Positions 52,717-62,335 are shown, counted from the first letter of the stretch. The stretch: 64,000 nucleotides of DNA from UBA6163 sp031411655 (GCA_031411655.1 JANOBM010000046.1:77762-141761); one strand, 5' to 3'. Translations and numbers: made by a program. Notes: generated by a model from the letters alone, not told the origin.

Positions 52717-55020
52717 TTAGAACTCCATCACAACCATCGAATGCACGGCCAGAGGCGGAATGGAAACTTCGAGACCGCTTTCGATCGGTACAGCCGTCAG
52801 CTCGATTCCCTCAGGTTCAAGATGAATCCGCTTCGGGATCACCTTATGGAGGCGGACCTCGATGCCGCTGACGGGAATAATCTCTTCTCGCAAAGGGACG
52901 TCGGTTTCCGGCAGGCCGTGGTCGCTCGTCGTGTTAATGCCGTTGAACAGATGGACGACTAGGCGGTCTCCGTCGACAGCTTTCTGCCGGAACACTGTGC
53001 TTTGAATGCACATCGGTGCCACGACCTCCACAGGGGCGACATCGCGAGCGGCCCATTTGATCGCCCGCGAAAATACGATCCGTTGGTATGGATAACCGTA
53101 GCTATAATTCGCGGCATCAAAGCCAGCGGCCATATAGACAACTCGGCCCTTGCCTTGCTCACCCATCACTATTGCCGGAATTGGGTCGCGGCCTTCAGGG
53201 AACATGATCATCGCTCGCTGCATCGGTGGACGTGCGTCGCTCATCTTCACCAGTGGCCCTTTGAAGCTGGCCTGGACGCCGTTGTTAATGAGTTGCAGAC
53301 GAGGGTCAGCAATCAGTTCGCTGGTCAGAATGTCACCGGCCCCCCAACGCATTTCCGCAGTCCCCTGGCGACCGGCCCAGTACTTGTCGTCCACGACGAT
53401 TGCGAAGTTGACATCGAGTTCAGGTCGCTTTGTGGGAGTAGTTGGTCGACCTTCGTAGTCGACCCCAAACAAGTCGGCTAAAGCAAAATTGGAGCGAGCA
53501 TGTCCTAATTCATCAAACAGAGATGTTTCACACGTCGCGACCAAGCCGCCTCCGCCATGCACATAGCCGCGAATAGCTTCCACTTGGCGATCGGAAAGAG
53601 CGGCTGCGTTTGGCAGGATCAGGACCTTGTAGGCAGCCAGCCGTTCGGGCGTCAGGTCCATGTCGGTGATCAGCGTCAGTGGCAGATGCTCTTCGAAGCC
53701 GACACGATACGCGCCGAGAGCATGCGACAGAAATCGCTCCATGATTTGTCCGCCGGCGTAAAACTGCCGCGTCGGTTCACTGACCAAAATCGCTCCCCAG
53801 GGTTCCGGCATGGTCCGCACGATCCACTTTTTGCGTTTGCCAATTTCCCGAATTGTATGGTCGCCCGCTTCGCGACCAGCCGCAGTCGGCACAGCGATGG
53901 GCGTGATCGACCCGTTGGTCATCGCCTGCATGCAGCGGACAAACAACTCATGCCGAGGAAAGCTTGACGTACTGTACGGATTCCCTCGTGACATGATGTA
54001 GGGCTCACTGGAACCGGTTCGCCCACCAGTGACCGCGCGGACGTACGCCGCACCAAACCCTGCAACAACACTGGAACCCAGGTTGACTTCATCGAGCCAC
54101 CATTCCTGCACCGGCGAATCGAACAACAGGTTCATCCGCGCCGACATCACTCGGGGGCTGGTGAGAAAATGGCCGTACCGCCCGGCGTTTGCCGTCCACG
54201 TGTACACGGCAGCCTGAGGATTCACCTCTCTGAGTCGCTTATGCAGCTTGCGATACCAGTTCTCGAGCTTCGAATCGGCCCACAGCATGTAGACTTTAAA
54301 ATCATCGTCTGCCAGATCGATTCTGGACGGGAATTCGCGGCCAGTCTCCTTGCGAAACAACTCGATATCATACGGAGTGTAATTGATCATCGGGTGATAG
54401 TTGCCGTCGAATGAAATGCCATCGACCTTGTATTCCGCGAAAATCTCGGCTGCGTTCTCGATCAGATAGTCCCCATAGGGAGAGTTCAGACTCAGGCTGC
54501 GAAGCGGTACGTTTTCGGGCCTAGTCAGATCAAGACTGGTGTCGAGTGGCTTCTGATCCGGTGATAACTTTAATCGCCACTCGTGATGCTGCTTGACGTA
54601 TTCCGCCGGCGCATACGGCGAGACGCCGATCACGATCCGCATCCCACGACTGCGGATATGATCGAAAGCAGTCATCATCAATTCGCGTTCTTTAGGAGCA
54701 TGCCCAGTGCCGCCATCGCGCCGCAGCGGAAAGTAAGGATCAGGGCCACCTGTATGAATCACCGTCACGCCAATCTCGGCAAGTTCATCGACATATGGCA
54801 AAGTCGTGGGGTTGGCGAAATCGCCGAGGAACACTTTCTGCACGCCTTCGTAGACCCACGGTGCTGGCTCGATCGGCTTGAAGTCGCGATCGGGTATGTA
54901 CCATTCAAGTGATTCGATCGTCGGAGGAATTGTCTGTGCAACAGCCCAACCATTCCCAGTGACAATCATCCACGCGAAGAGCAATGAATGGCCCCAGCCA
55001 GAAGCAGGTTTTAAATGCAT
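52717..55020 (-). CDS. Secreted glycosidase-like protein (TIM barrel plus amidotransferase-like domain)
   Basis: 767 residues with a signal peptide ending near WAVAQT. Residues about 60-370 look like a TIM-barrel: FDHIRSRGMRIVIGVSPYAP, DYLIENAAEIFAEYKVDGIS followed by FDGNYHP (a likely catalytic Asp) and WTANAGRYGHF. From about 395 a flavodoxin/GATase-like domain follows (YKVLILPNAAALSDRQVEAI, YVHGGGGLVATCETS), as in beta-galactosidase trimerisation domains, then a beta-sandwich end. This architecture is frequent among planctomycete polysaccharide-degrading proteins; the sugar is unknown. It stands alone, and its higher G+C look compared with flanking DNA could mean acquisition. Confidence 0.7.
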   Translation of the reverse strand: MHLKPASGWGHSLLFAWMIVTGNGWAVAQTIPPTIESLEWYIPDRDFKPIEPAPWVYEGVQKVFLGDFANPTTLPYVDELAEIGVTVIHTGGPDPYFPLRRDGGTGHAPKERELMMTAFDHIRSRGMRIVIGVSPYAPAEYVKQHHEWRLKLSPDQKPLDTSLDLTRPENVPLRSLSLNSPYGDYLIENAAEIFAEYKVDGISFDGNYHPMINYTPYDIELFRKETGREFPSRIDLADDDFKVYMLWADSKLENWYRKLHKRLREVNPQAAVYTWTANAGRYGHFLTSPRVMSARMNLLFDSPVQEWWLDEVNLGSSVVAGFGAAYVRAVTGGRTGSSEPYIMSRGNPYSTSSFPRHELFVRCMQAMTNGSITPIAVPTAAGREAGDHTIREIGKRKKWIVRTMPEPWGAILVSEPTRQFYAGGQIMERFLSHALGAYRVGFEEHLPLTLITDMDLTPERLAAYKVLILPNAAALSDRQVEAIRGYVHGGGGLVATCETSLFDELGHARSNFALADLFGVDYEGRPTTPTKRPELDVNFAIVVDDKYWAGRQGTAEMRWGAGDILTSELIADPRLQLINNGVQASFKGPLVKMSDARPPMQRAMIMFPEGRDPIPAIVMGEQGKGRVVYMAAGFDAANYSYGYPYQRIVFSRAIKWAARDVAPVEVVAPMCIQSTVFRQKAVDGDRLVVHLFNGINTTSDHGLPETDVPLREEIIPVSGIEVRLHKVIPKRIHLEPEGIELTAVPIESGLEVSIPPLAVHSMVVMEF

Positions 55021-55083
55021 GTTGTGTTTTTCGAAGACGGAAGGTGGAATGGTGTTGAACGGTTTAGGACCGGGACAGAATCA

Positions 55084-55139
55084 ATAGTCGTGGATCGTTT
55101 CGCGATCTAACGATGGATCGCGGAGCGATCCACGACTAT
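55084..55139. repeat. 56-bp hairpin repeat
   Basis: Two 24-base arms (55084-55107 and 55116-55139) are inverted complements with two mismatches, around an 8-base loop. The arm begins ATAGTCGTGGATCG. It lies between the glycosidase-like gene and the small fragment at 55166. No U-tract follows, so it looks more like an REP element than a terminator. Confidence 0.85.
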
Positions 55140-55165
55140 CCCGACAGTTATTGTTGTGCCGATCC

Positions 55166-55483
55166 TTAAAGTCTGTCCCATCGTAAGTTCTTAAAGACCG
55201 GTGGGGAATTGCCTTCCTCGGCACCGGAAAAGCAGAGGAACCCCAGGTCTTCCCAGCTGGCAAGCCGCTCTCCTCGGTGATCCTTGAAATCAGATGGTCG
55301 TCGCTTCATCGTCAACCATTTGTCTTCACCCGCGACCAATTCGGGGCGGTATTTGTAGAATACCTCTCGAGACTCGAAGAACTTCGGGGCGACACTGACG
55401 TCCAGTAATGTCGGCAGCGATATCGACCCTAGACCGATGAGCAACGCCTGAGTCCCATCGCTTTTGAACTGCGGATCACCCAA
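55166..55483 (-). pseudogene. C-terminal fragment of a carbohydrate-active or beta-sandwich protein
   Basis: The open frame (105 residues from TTG 55483; readable a few codons further to an in-frame TGA) gives LGDPQFKSDGTQALLIGLGS, SLPTLLDVSVAPKFF, WLTMKRRPSDFKDHRGERL and SPPVFKNLRW. The ending resembles the last strand region of planctomycete secreted beta-sandwich domains, where a PVFKNLRW-like end is common. No start signal or signal peptide is present, so I read it as the tail of a truncated gene. It may be a small real gene; family uncertain. Confidence 0.4.
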
Positions 55484-56120
55484 TTCTAAAGTGACAAAAG
55501 CGAAACCAACTCAAGCTACCACCCCTGACAAGATGCACTCAACCGAACGGTTATGAGCAAGATACTGGTGGAGATGGCAGTGGCGCGAGTGATCCCCAGC
55601 ATCTGCTGTTGGATCACTCATTGAGTAAGCGCCGAGGCGTTGGATCTGGCAAGAAAGCTCGAGATCAAACCCGATCGCGAACTCAATCTTCGATTGAATA
55701 GACGGACGATAGCGGCTCCTCCCTGAAGTCGCGTTCCTCGGCTTTGAACGTCCCGAGTGGCGAGTTAAATTGATGATGTAGTTATCTTTCCAATCACTTC
55801 GCTTAGGATTTTGTTGGTATCGCAGTGTAGATTCCGCACAAGACCGGCACTGGATGGAAGCGACGCAAATCGACATAGCGCGACGCATGATCTATCCGTC
55901 TTCCGCTTCACTCCAGTTAGAGCAGACCGATATTCGCCATTCGACCTACGATAACCGCACCAGAAACCACCGCTAAGATCAAGGCCGCACAAACCGGTTG
56001 ACAAATGCGATAGAGGTCAGTGATGTAGGTTTCGAGATGGCGGGGTCGGCCCGCGTACTATGTCGCCCACTCCGATCGCATCATTTTGCCATTACTTTTT
56101 CCCTACGGTTGAACCCACTT
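55484..56120. other. Long stretch without a recognised gene
   Basis: 637 bp. Several short frames on both strands are open but show no family likeness. One reverse-strand frame near 55964-56010 reads QPVCAALILAVVSGAVIVGR, then MANIGLL and a stop, which could be the last membrane helix of a lost protein. The stretch is probably decayed coding sequence at the end of the accessory segment. Confidence 0.35.
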
Positions 56121-56492
56121 ATGAATCCACCGCCAACGACGCCAGGCGTTTCCACCCTACGACGATGGAAATGGATGCTCCTTATCGGGGCTGTAGCGCT
56201 TCTTGGAGTCTGTGTTTTTGCCTACATCTCATCGTCCTCGTATCCACTTTACAGAGCGAATCGGACTCCTGGCCGACCTTGGTCAGCTTGGGATGCAGCC
56301 GATCATGATGTAGACGGCAAACTGACTCGTGAAGAAATGGAGCGATTTGGCAAGCAAAAGCCACATCGAAATGTCGACGCACTTTTGGATAACTTCGACG
56401 GTGCTGACTCGGATCATGATGGGATCGTGACACAGAGTGAGATCGATATTTACGGAACGAATATTGGTAGCATGGATTCGAAGAGACGTTGA
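56121..56492 (+). CDS. Membrane-anchored EF-hand protein
   Basis: 123 residues from ATG 56121 (an in-frame start at 55998 would add an implausible lead). One membrane helix at about 20-38 (WMLLIGAVALLGVCVFAYI) follows a short Pro/Thr-rich start. Two calcium-binding loops are visible: DAADHDVDGKLTREEM near 60 and DGADSDHDGIVTQSEI near 93, both with Asp at the coordinating positions and a terminal Glu. EF-hand proteins of this type are plentiful in planctomycetes; a Ca2+-binding role outside the membrane is probable. No operon partner. Confidence 0.75.
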   Translation: MNPPPTTPGVSTLRRWKWMLLIGAVALLGVCVFAYISSSSYPLYRANRTPGRPWSAWDAADHDVDGKLTREEMERFGKQKPHRNVDALLDNFDGADSDHDGIVTQSEIDIYGTNIGSMDSKRR

Positions 56493-57103
56493 ATCTTGTC
56501 CCGTAGCGTCTGGCCTGAGACGGCTTTCTGTTTGAAAAAGGCAAGCGGATGATCGTGGTGCAGTTGATATGGCTTGGCAATCCATTGTCCGAGCGTTCAG
56601 CGTTCAGCGGCATAGCGGTCTTCGCGCCAGTACCAAACGACCGATACGAAGTCCGCAGAGATCTACCAATCAAGCGTGAAGCCGAGAGTCTCTGGGTCAT
56701 GAAAATTGCCGGCATATCGATTCGGGGTTAGGAACCGTCCGCCTGACTGGTAATTCCTTTTACGGCTTGTCTGGCTCCCTTCGCTGTGCGGAGTTGCGAG
56801 CTATGCGGCGCAGTTATCTACAGCGAGAAGCAAACCGCAGTTGAAGGAGGCAGTATAGAAAGTGTGGCATGTTTAAACGGGCACTCTGGCCGAACGAATC
56901 GCCGCTGATGAGCACTTCAATAAGGCAACTCGAACGAGGTCAGTTGCTTGCATCGTGAGTCGACGGAAAACATCTTCGTCGCGGGCCTGTGATGAAACGG
57001 CCTGTTTTTCGTGGCATAATTTGGTAGATTCCAGACGTTGTACGGCAACACACATTCTCCTCAACAACCCCGTAGCTTGACATGACATCGGATCTCTAGC
57101 CAC
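56493..57103. other. Stretch without a recognised gene
   Basis: About 610 bp between the EF-hand gene and the zinc-ribbon gene. A frame at 56549-56731 ends in VRRDLPIKREAESLWVMKIA, but I could not match it to anything. Its codon use looks neutral. Probably degraded sequence and the promoter of the following gene. Confidence 0.3.
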
Positions 57104-57331
57104 ATGAACTCGGCGACAGAAAGTTCGCAAACGGATCTCCCGCCTGATGTCTGTCCAATGTGTAGACAGCGTCGTGAAACCTATCTCGCGATCGGCTTGA
57201 CCATTTTTATGGTCTCTCTCTGTTCGTTCGGCACGCTCACCTTTTTTGCCATTCCGGCTGGTGCTTTGCTTCAAATACTTGCCCTGAGGAAGTGCGAGGC
57301 CTGTCGAATGAAGAAAAAGACGTTGCTCTAG
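57104..57331 (+). CDS. Small zinc-ribbon membrane protein
   Basis: 75 residues with CPMCRQR near 17 and KCEACRMKKK near 64, two CxxC knuckles forming a likely zinc ribbon. Between them are two hydrophobic segments (LAIGLTIFMVSLCSFGTL and FFAIPAGALLQILAL). Starts with ATG at 57104. Function unknown. The same strand as the antiporter gene, 150-170 bp upstream of it, and possibly in the same transcript. The overlapping reverse frame is a shadow. Confidence 0.55.
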   Translation: MNSATESSQTDLPPDVCPMCRQRRETYLAIGLTIFMVSLCSFGTLTFFAIPAGALLQILALRKCEACRMKKKTLL

Positions 57332-57502
57332 TCGGCTTAGCCGTTCGAACCGGCAATGATGCCATAAGGCTTTGTCCGCGACTAAATTCTCGCTATGTCG
57401 CTTGCCAAGCTTGCATCTTTCGATACACTTAACGCGTTTGTCGCTGTTCTAACAACGATTGTTTGAACGCCTTTTTGGGTGTTCACTTCTGGACGGATAA
57501 CG

Positions 57503-58945
57503 ATGCAAAGCGAGCTCCCTGAAAAAGCCACCGGGCTTTGTGTCAAAGGGATACTGAGTTATCTAGTATTGTTAGCAGCCGGCATCGCGACCGTGTTTTT
57601 GGTTCTTCATTTGGGTGGGCAAATGAGTGGAGCCTCTGAGGCTACAACACCACCGGGCGACACTCAAACTGTTCACACGCCACCCGATATTGTTCTGCAC
57701 GTTTTGCTCACCCTTGCGTCAGTCATCCTTCTCGGAGTCGTTTTTTCGAGGGTCTTTAGGCGACTCGGGCAACCACCCGTGATTGGAGAAGTCATTGCTG
57801 GTCTAGCGCTGGGACCATCACTGCTTGGTGCGATCAGCCCAGAAGCCTTGCACTTATTGATTCCCCCTCCAACCATAGATCCGCATGGCTCGGTTGCCAC
57901 ATCTGTGAAGGTAATCTCGCAGTTGGGAGTTATTCTCTACATGTTCCTGGTTGGTCTTGAGCTGAACGCGGCGCAGCTTAAACACAAGGCACACGCCGCG
58001 ATCGCAATTTCGCACGCCAGTATTGTAGTCCCATTTGCACTTGGGGCGATTCTGTCTCTTTGGCTTTATCCATTGCTGTCCGATCCCAAAGTCTCATTTA
58101 CATCCTTCGCTTTGTTCCTGGGCGTTGCAATGTCTATCACCGCATTTCCCGTACTGGCCCGAATCCTAACAGACCGCGATCTGCATAACACACCTGTTGG
58201 AACTGTTGCACTGAGTTGTGCTGCTGCTGATGACGTGACCGCATGGTGTCTATTGTCGCTAGTGGTGGGCGTCGTGAAATCAGATGTTGAAAAGGTTGGT
58301 TTCGTGCTCGGTGGAACCATCGCATTTATTTTGTTCATGCTATTTGTTGCCAAACCATTTTTGGGGCGAAGCATCGGGAAAATCGAACATCGAGGAAACG
58401 GTTTGCCCAACTATGCGGTCGCGGGCGTCTATGTATTGATTCTGGGCGCTGCGGCAGCTACCGAATGGATTGGAATCCACGCGATCTTTGGTGCTTTCTT
58501 GCTGGGAGTTGTTATTCCATCTGAAAGCGAGCTTGCTAAAAACTTCCTTTTGAAACTCAAGGAGCCTGTAACGGTGCTCCTATTGCCGGCGTTTTTCGCA
58601 TATACCGGCATGCGAACTGAGATTGGGCTGCTCAATGACTGGAGTCAGTGGCTCGTCTGTTTGGTCATCATTCTCGTTGCAACGTTAGGCAAGTTTGGTG
58701 GATCGCTGGTTGCTGCAAGACTATCTGGCGAGTCTTGGCGCGATGCCGGAACGCTCGGAATTCTCATGAACACGCGAGGATTAATGGAGTTGATCGTGCT
58801 TAACATCGGTTTGGACCTAGGTGTGATCAGCCCTACGCTTTTCGCAATGATGGTGATCATGGCCCTGGTTACAACAATGATGACTTCACCCGCTTTGTTT
58901 TTGCTGCGTCCCACGGCTAAGTTGCAAAACGTATCCGATGGCTGA
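57503..58945 (+). CDS. Cation:proton antiporter, Kef/CPA2 type
   Basis: 480 residues from ATG 57503 (GTG 57479 is the alternative). After an N-terminal helix there are about 12 further membrane helices: RLGQPPVIGEVIAGLALGPS (about 85), FLVGLELNAAQL, GVAMSITAFPVLARIL (about 210), AADDVTAWCLLSLV (about 243, with the conserved DD of cation exchange) and the ending GLMELIVLNIGLDLGVISPT. This is the Na+/H+ exchanger fold of the CPA2 family; no TrkA-type regulatory domain is attached. It probably exchanges K+ or Na+ for H+. It precedes the arsenic island and is not obviously linked to it. Confidence 0.88.
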   Translation: MQSELPEKATGLCVKGILSYLVLLAAGIATVFLVLHLGGQMSGASEATTPPGDTQTVHTPPDIVLHVLLTLASVILLGVVFSRVFRRLGQPPVIGEVIAGLALGPSLLGAISPEALHLLIPPPTIDPHGSVATSVKVISQLGVILYMFLVGLELNAAQLKHKAHAAIAISHASIVVPFALGAILSLWLYPLLSDPKVSFTSFALFLGVAMSITAFPVLARILTDRDLHNTPVGTVALSCAAADDVTAWCLLSLVVGVVKSDVEKVGFVLGGTIAFILFMLFVAKPFLGRSIGKIEHRGNGLPNYAVAGVYVLILGAAAATEWIGIHAIFGAFLLGVVIPSESELAKNFLLKLKEPVTVLLLPAFFAYTGMRTEIGLLNDWSQWLVCLVIILVATLGKFGGSLVAARLSGESWRDAGTLGILMNTRGLMELIVLNIGLDLGVISPTLFAMMVIMALVTTMMTSPALFLLRPTAKLQNVSDG

Positions 58946-59016
58946 TCGCACGAGTTCCATAAATAAGAATACTACAGAATCTATCGCAGTTCCCAGAAAG
59001 AGTATCGAGTATAAGA

Positions 59017-59523
59017 ATGACCACACAGGCCTATTCGAAATCGAAGTCGTCGCTTTTCGACTCGTTGGAACAAGAAGCATATCTCCAGCTCTGGCGTACT
59101 TACGATCGGTTGCGAGAGATTGAGGAGACGATGTTCGGGGCACATGGGATCAGTGCGCAGCAGTACAACGCCTTGCGATTGCTCAAATCTGCTCATCCGA
59201 AGAAGCTGGCAACGTCCGAATTGAGCGCGAGGCTAGTATCACGCGCTCCCGATATGACGCGACTATTGGACAAGCTTGAGGAGCTTTGTTTCATTGCGCG
59301 AAATCGCTGCGCGACGAATCGTCGTTTGATCGAAGTGGTTATCACAGTGCAATGACTTGCCAAACTAAAGTCGATGGCATCCGAAGTACGAAAATGCAAT
59401 CGAGATCAACTTGGGCACTTAAGCCAAGGCAAGCTAAATGCGTTGATTGCGATTCTTCGTGAAGCTCGGCAACCACATGAACAGGGATTTAGGACCAATG
59501 AAACGTGGCCAGGCAATTTCTAG
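59017..59523 (+). pseudogene. MarR-family regulator with an internal stop codon
   Basis: The frame from 59017 reads a normal MarR: LWRTYDRLREIEETMFGAHG, ISAQQYNALRLL, and the winged helix LATSELSARLVSRAPDMTRL. It then meets TGA at 59353. The same frame continues as LAKLKSMASEVRKCNRDQ, LGHLSQGKLNALIAILREAR to TAG at 59521, which is the expected MarR C-terminus. The family pattern suggests a Gly at the stop, so a single GGA to TGA change would explain it. The DNA-binding part (112 residues) could still be made but would lack half the dimer interface. No selenocysteine signal is evident. Confidence 0.8.
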
Positions 59524-59584
59524 TGGAAGCATCGGTCCGCCCCAGATGGTCAAAGTATCCAAAAAATGCAATCTGTTTTTTTAC

Positions 59585-59985
59585 GAGCGGCAATGGGTAC
59601 TTTAAAACACATTCATTCCTAATTTCAAAAACATCACGGTTGTAGGGCTGTTGCAACCGCTGATCGTGATATCTTCGTTCCAAGGCGAATTGTTTATTAT
59701 CAAGCCGCGGCATATTGCGTTGATTGTCATTCCGCTAGCCGTCCAGACAGCTTTGATATGCTTCCCGGTCTTGGGAGCTTGCTACAGACTTCACTGCCGG
59801 CACGACATCGCCACCCCGGCTTGAATGATCGGAGCATTAAACTTTTTCGGGGTTTCACTCGTCGTAGCCAACTCGCTCTTCGGGATTTCCTCGCCGGTCG
59901 TGTTGACGATCGTGGATGTGCTGGTGGAAATCCCGGTGATGTCGGTTTGGTTTAATATGCAAATAGCATGCGCAGGCAATTTGCG
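59585..59985 (+). pseudogene. C-terminal remnant of an ACR3-type arsenite efflux permease
   Basis: One frame reads KHIPNFKNITVVGLLQPLIV, ISSFQGELFIIKPRHIAL and HDIATPA, then TGA just before 59825. It continues as MIGALNFFGVSLVVANSLFG and VLTIVDVLVEIPVMSVWFN. ACR3 permeases have the same order (a FQGE helix, then an IGASNFFELAVAVAISLFG helix, then VLVEVPVML). The first two-thirds of the gene is missing and the key end is interrupted, so it cannot transport. It sits between the broken marR and the convergent arsA, fitting a collapsed arsenic operon. Confidence 0.78.
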
Positions 59986-60061
59986 GCTAGATGCTTCAGT
60001 TCCCGCGGTCTGCGGACGGGACGTGCGGGCATCGGTGCACGAGCGTCGCGCCCGAGCTTTG

Positions 60062-61852
60062 TTAAACGATACTTGTGGATATGACGTCCGCGATTCGTTT
60101 CGTCAATCGACTTAGCGCTTGTAGCCCGATCGGAGGTTCTAGCTGCCAGGGAATTATCGCCACGCGGCTGGCTTGAACTTCTTTGACTTCGCGAAGGTAC
60201 TTTTGCTCGTGCGATTGACGCTGCTTCATGAGCGGATCGGTGAGTGGCAATGGGCTAAGAACTTGGTTGATGACCCATGCATACGGCTCGATTTCTGCGC
60301 GACGCAAATCCCGCTGTAACGAGGCCGCTTCATGTACCGGAGTTGCTTCAGGAAGCGTGACGATTAGCACTCGCGTGAAGTCAGGGTCGCGTAAACGGGG
60401 AAGCAGGTTTTTAACTGCCTCCGGCATTTCGCTCGACTGGCGTGCTACTTCGCGGTGATAGGCTAACGCCGAATCGAGTAGTAGAACCGTGTGTCCGGTC
60501 GGAGCCGTGTCGAGCACGACAAACTTGTTGGTCCCTGCGGCGACGGTGTCTGCGAATGCGCGGAACACCGCGATCTCTTCTGTACAAGGCGATCGCAGAT
60601 CTTCTTCCAGCAATGCCTTGCCTTGTTGGTCGAGATTCTTGCCAGCTTTCCCCATGACTTCCGCTGAATACTTGGCTGTCTCCACTTCCGGATCGATACG
60701 ATTGACAGACAAGTTTGGCAAGCTTTCATCGTTCATCGCTGCAGCGATATGCGCCGCAGGGTCGGTAGTGGATAGATGCACGTCGTAACCACGCTGAGCG
60801 ATCGCAACGGCTATCGCCGCTGCAACGGTAGTTTTGCCCACGCCACCCTTGCCCATGGCAAGGATCACGCCGTGACCTGGCGCGACCAGGTCATCGATCA
60901 ACTCAGAGAGCATCGGCAATCCATCGACTCGCTCGGTGCTGTCCTCTGATGAGCTGTAGGCCGCTTTGGGATCAAATTTTCCGAGTCGACGTAGAGAATC
61001 AATACCCAGGATTCCATCGGGGCTGAGCGGAACGATAGTCAGCGGAAAGCCATTCAAACCTTCTGGCATGGCGGCTAGTGCAACCGCTCCTCGTTGCTCG
61101 AGTGCCACGGCGTAAGGATCACATGGATCGATTGCCTGAAACACACCGTTGACAACGAGATGTTGATTGCGAACGCCTAGCTCCGCGAGCTCACCGCTAG
61201 TTCGTGCCGCTTCTCGAAGTGCACTGGCTTCAGCGCGAGCTACCAGCACAAGCGTTGTGACAGCAGGATCGCCGAGCGCTTTCACCGAATTTTGATAGAG
61301 CTTCTGTTGGTCCTGCAAGCCGGCAAGAGGTCCAAGGCAACTGGTGCCGGTCGTGTTCTGTCCCATGAATCCATCCCATGCGGATGGCAGTGTGAGCAAT
61401 CGTAACGTGTGGCCCGTTGGCGCTGTGTCGAAGATCACATGGTCGAACTCAGCCGTGGTTTTGGGATCTCCTAGCAATCGCGAGAACTCGTCGAAGGCTG
61501 CGATCTCAAGCGTGCAAGAGCCGGAGAATTGCTCCTCCATGCTTTTTACTGCTGCCGCCGGCAGCAAGCCGCGATAAGGGCCGACCATTCGCTCGCGATA
61601 CTCGGCCGCCGACTTCTCAGGATCGAGATTCATCGCAGACAGAGTTGCAATGGCTGGAATCGCAGTAGGGTGGTTTCCAAGAGTGACTCCTAACACTTCA
61701 TCGAGATTCGACGCAGGGTCGGTGGAAACGAGCAATATCCGCTTGCCAGCATCGGCGAGCTTTACTGCTGTTGCGCACGCAACCGATGTTTTGCCGACAC
61801 CGCCTTTGCCTGTGAAGAAGAGATTGCGGGTCGGACGGTCTAAGAATTTCAT
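60062..61852 (-). CDS. arsA: Arsenite-translocating ATPase ArsA
   Basis: 596 residues from ATG 61852 (an in-frame start seven codons upstream exists). Two homologous halves each have a deviant P-loop: FFTGKGGVGKTSVACA near 13 and MGKGGVGKTTVAAAIAV near 335, with DTAPTGHT motifs in both halves. The three Cys that hold As(III)/Sb(III) in ArsA are at GSCTLEI, TSCLGPL and SPCTEEI. ArsA drives arsenite through a membrane partner (ArsB), receiving it from ArsD. Here an ArsD domain is encoded upstream fused to ArsM, while the only permease nearby is an ACR3 remnant, so the exporter must be elsewhere. 463 bp separate it from arsM-arsD. Confidence 0.93.
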   Translation of the reverse strand: MKFLDRPTRNLFFTGKGGVGKTSVACATAVKLADAGKRILLVSTDPASNLDEVLGVTLGNHPTAIPAIATLSAMNLDPEKSAAEYRERMVGPYRGLLPAAAVKSMEEQFSGSCTLEIAAFDEFSRLLGDPKTTAEFDHVIFDTAPTGHTLRLLTLPSAWDGFMGQNTTGTSCLGPLAGLQDQQKLYQNSVKALGDPAVTTLVLVARAEASALREAARTSGELAELGVRNQHLVVNGVFQAIDPCDPYAVALEQRGAVALAAMPEGLNGFPLTIVPLSPDGILGIDSLRRLGKFDPKAAYSSSEDSTERVDGLPMLSELIDDLVAPGHGVILAMGKGGVGKTTVAAAIAVAIAQRGYDVHLSTTDPAAHIAAAMNDESLPNLSVNRIDPEVETAKYSAEVMGKAGKNLDQQGKALLEEDLRSPCTEEIAVFRAFADTVAAGTNKFVVLDTAPTGHTVLLLDSALAYHREVARQSSEMPEAVKNLLPRLRDPDFTRVLIVTLPEATPVHEAASLQRDLRRAEIEPYAWVINQVLSPLPLTDPLMKQRQSHEQKYLREVKEVQASRVAIIPWQLEPPIGLQALSRLTKRIADVISTSIV

Positions 61853-61964
61853 GATTGTTGATTTTCGAGGCAACGGCTAGGTGTTTGCCTAACCCGGGCT
61901 GTAGGCCTGCGATCAGGTTGATGTAAATATTCGTTAGGGCCGAAGGTCCGGCCGTTTGTGCGAT

Positions 61965-62209
61965 TCAAGCCCACACGTATCTTTCATCGATTTCGATCTC
62001 ATGACCCTTACACAATTCACGAAACTCATCTTGAAAGGACACCTTTCGATGTGACCACCAACCGAAGCGCTCACGCACTCTGCATCCTTGACGTGATGGG
62101 CAAGCATACTAAACATTTCGATTGGGAATGGTTCGTCAATGAGCAACGGTCGACGATCTTTGGTAGAGAAAACCAGATGAAGCCAGACTTGTGCGAGTGA
62201 TTGCGGCAT
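61965..62209 (-). pseudogene. IS200/REP-type (Y1) transposase with internal deletion
   Basis: From ATG 62209 the frame reads MPQSLAQVWLHLVFSTKDRR and ISASVGGHI-like CVSASVGGHIER, the N-terminal half of Y1 transposases up to the first His of the HUH pair. A shifted frame then gives VSFQDEFRELCKGHEIEIDE and RYVWA with a stop at 61965, the usual C-terminus. The middle, including the HUH partner and the catalytic Tyr, is missing. Short palindromes and GC-rich hairpins flank the remnant on both sides (for example 62226-62250), as REP elements flank RAYT genes. It is stranded between arsA and arsM-arsD. Confidence 0.78.
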
Positions 62210-62225
62210 TTTGATTGCACCCTAT

Positions 62226-62250
62226 GAACAAACGGCCGAGCCGTTTGTTC
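62226..62250. repeat. 25-bp perfect palindrome next to the transposase remnant
   Basis: GAACAAACGGC, loop CGA, then its exact complement. A related GGCCG/CGGCC hairpin with the GGCCGTTTGT string is at about 61939-61959 on the other side of the remnant. Likely REP-type substrates of the lost transposase. Confidence 0.75.
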
Positions 62251-62335
62251 TAAGCGAATTTTCTGGGGTTTTGCCCTCAAGGCCTCCAGTCTGGGCGAGG
62301 CAACGGTTTAGCCCTTCGGGCCGAAATTCGTTGCT

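Noticed and set aside
56549..56731. 60-codon frame ending in VWVMKIAG-like sequence
   Set aside because: No recognisable start signal, domain or neighbour link; not supportable as a gene.
59353..59355. TGA in marR considered as a selenocysteine codon
   Set aside because: No selenocysteine insertion hairpin was evident and MarR proteins have no reason for Sec at this position.
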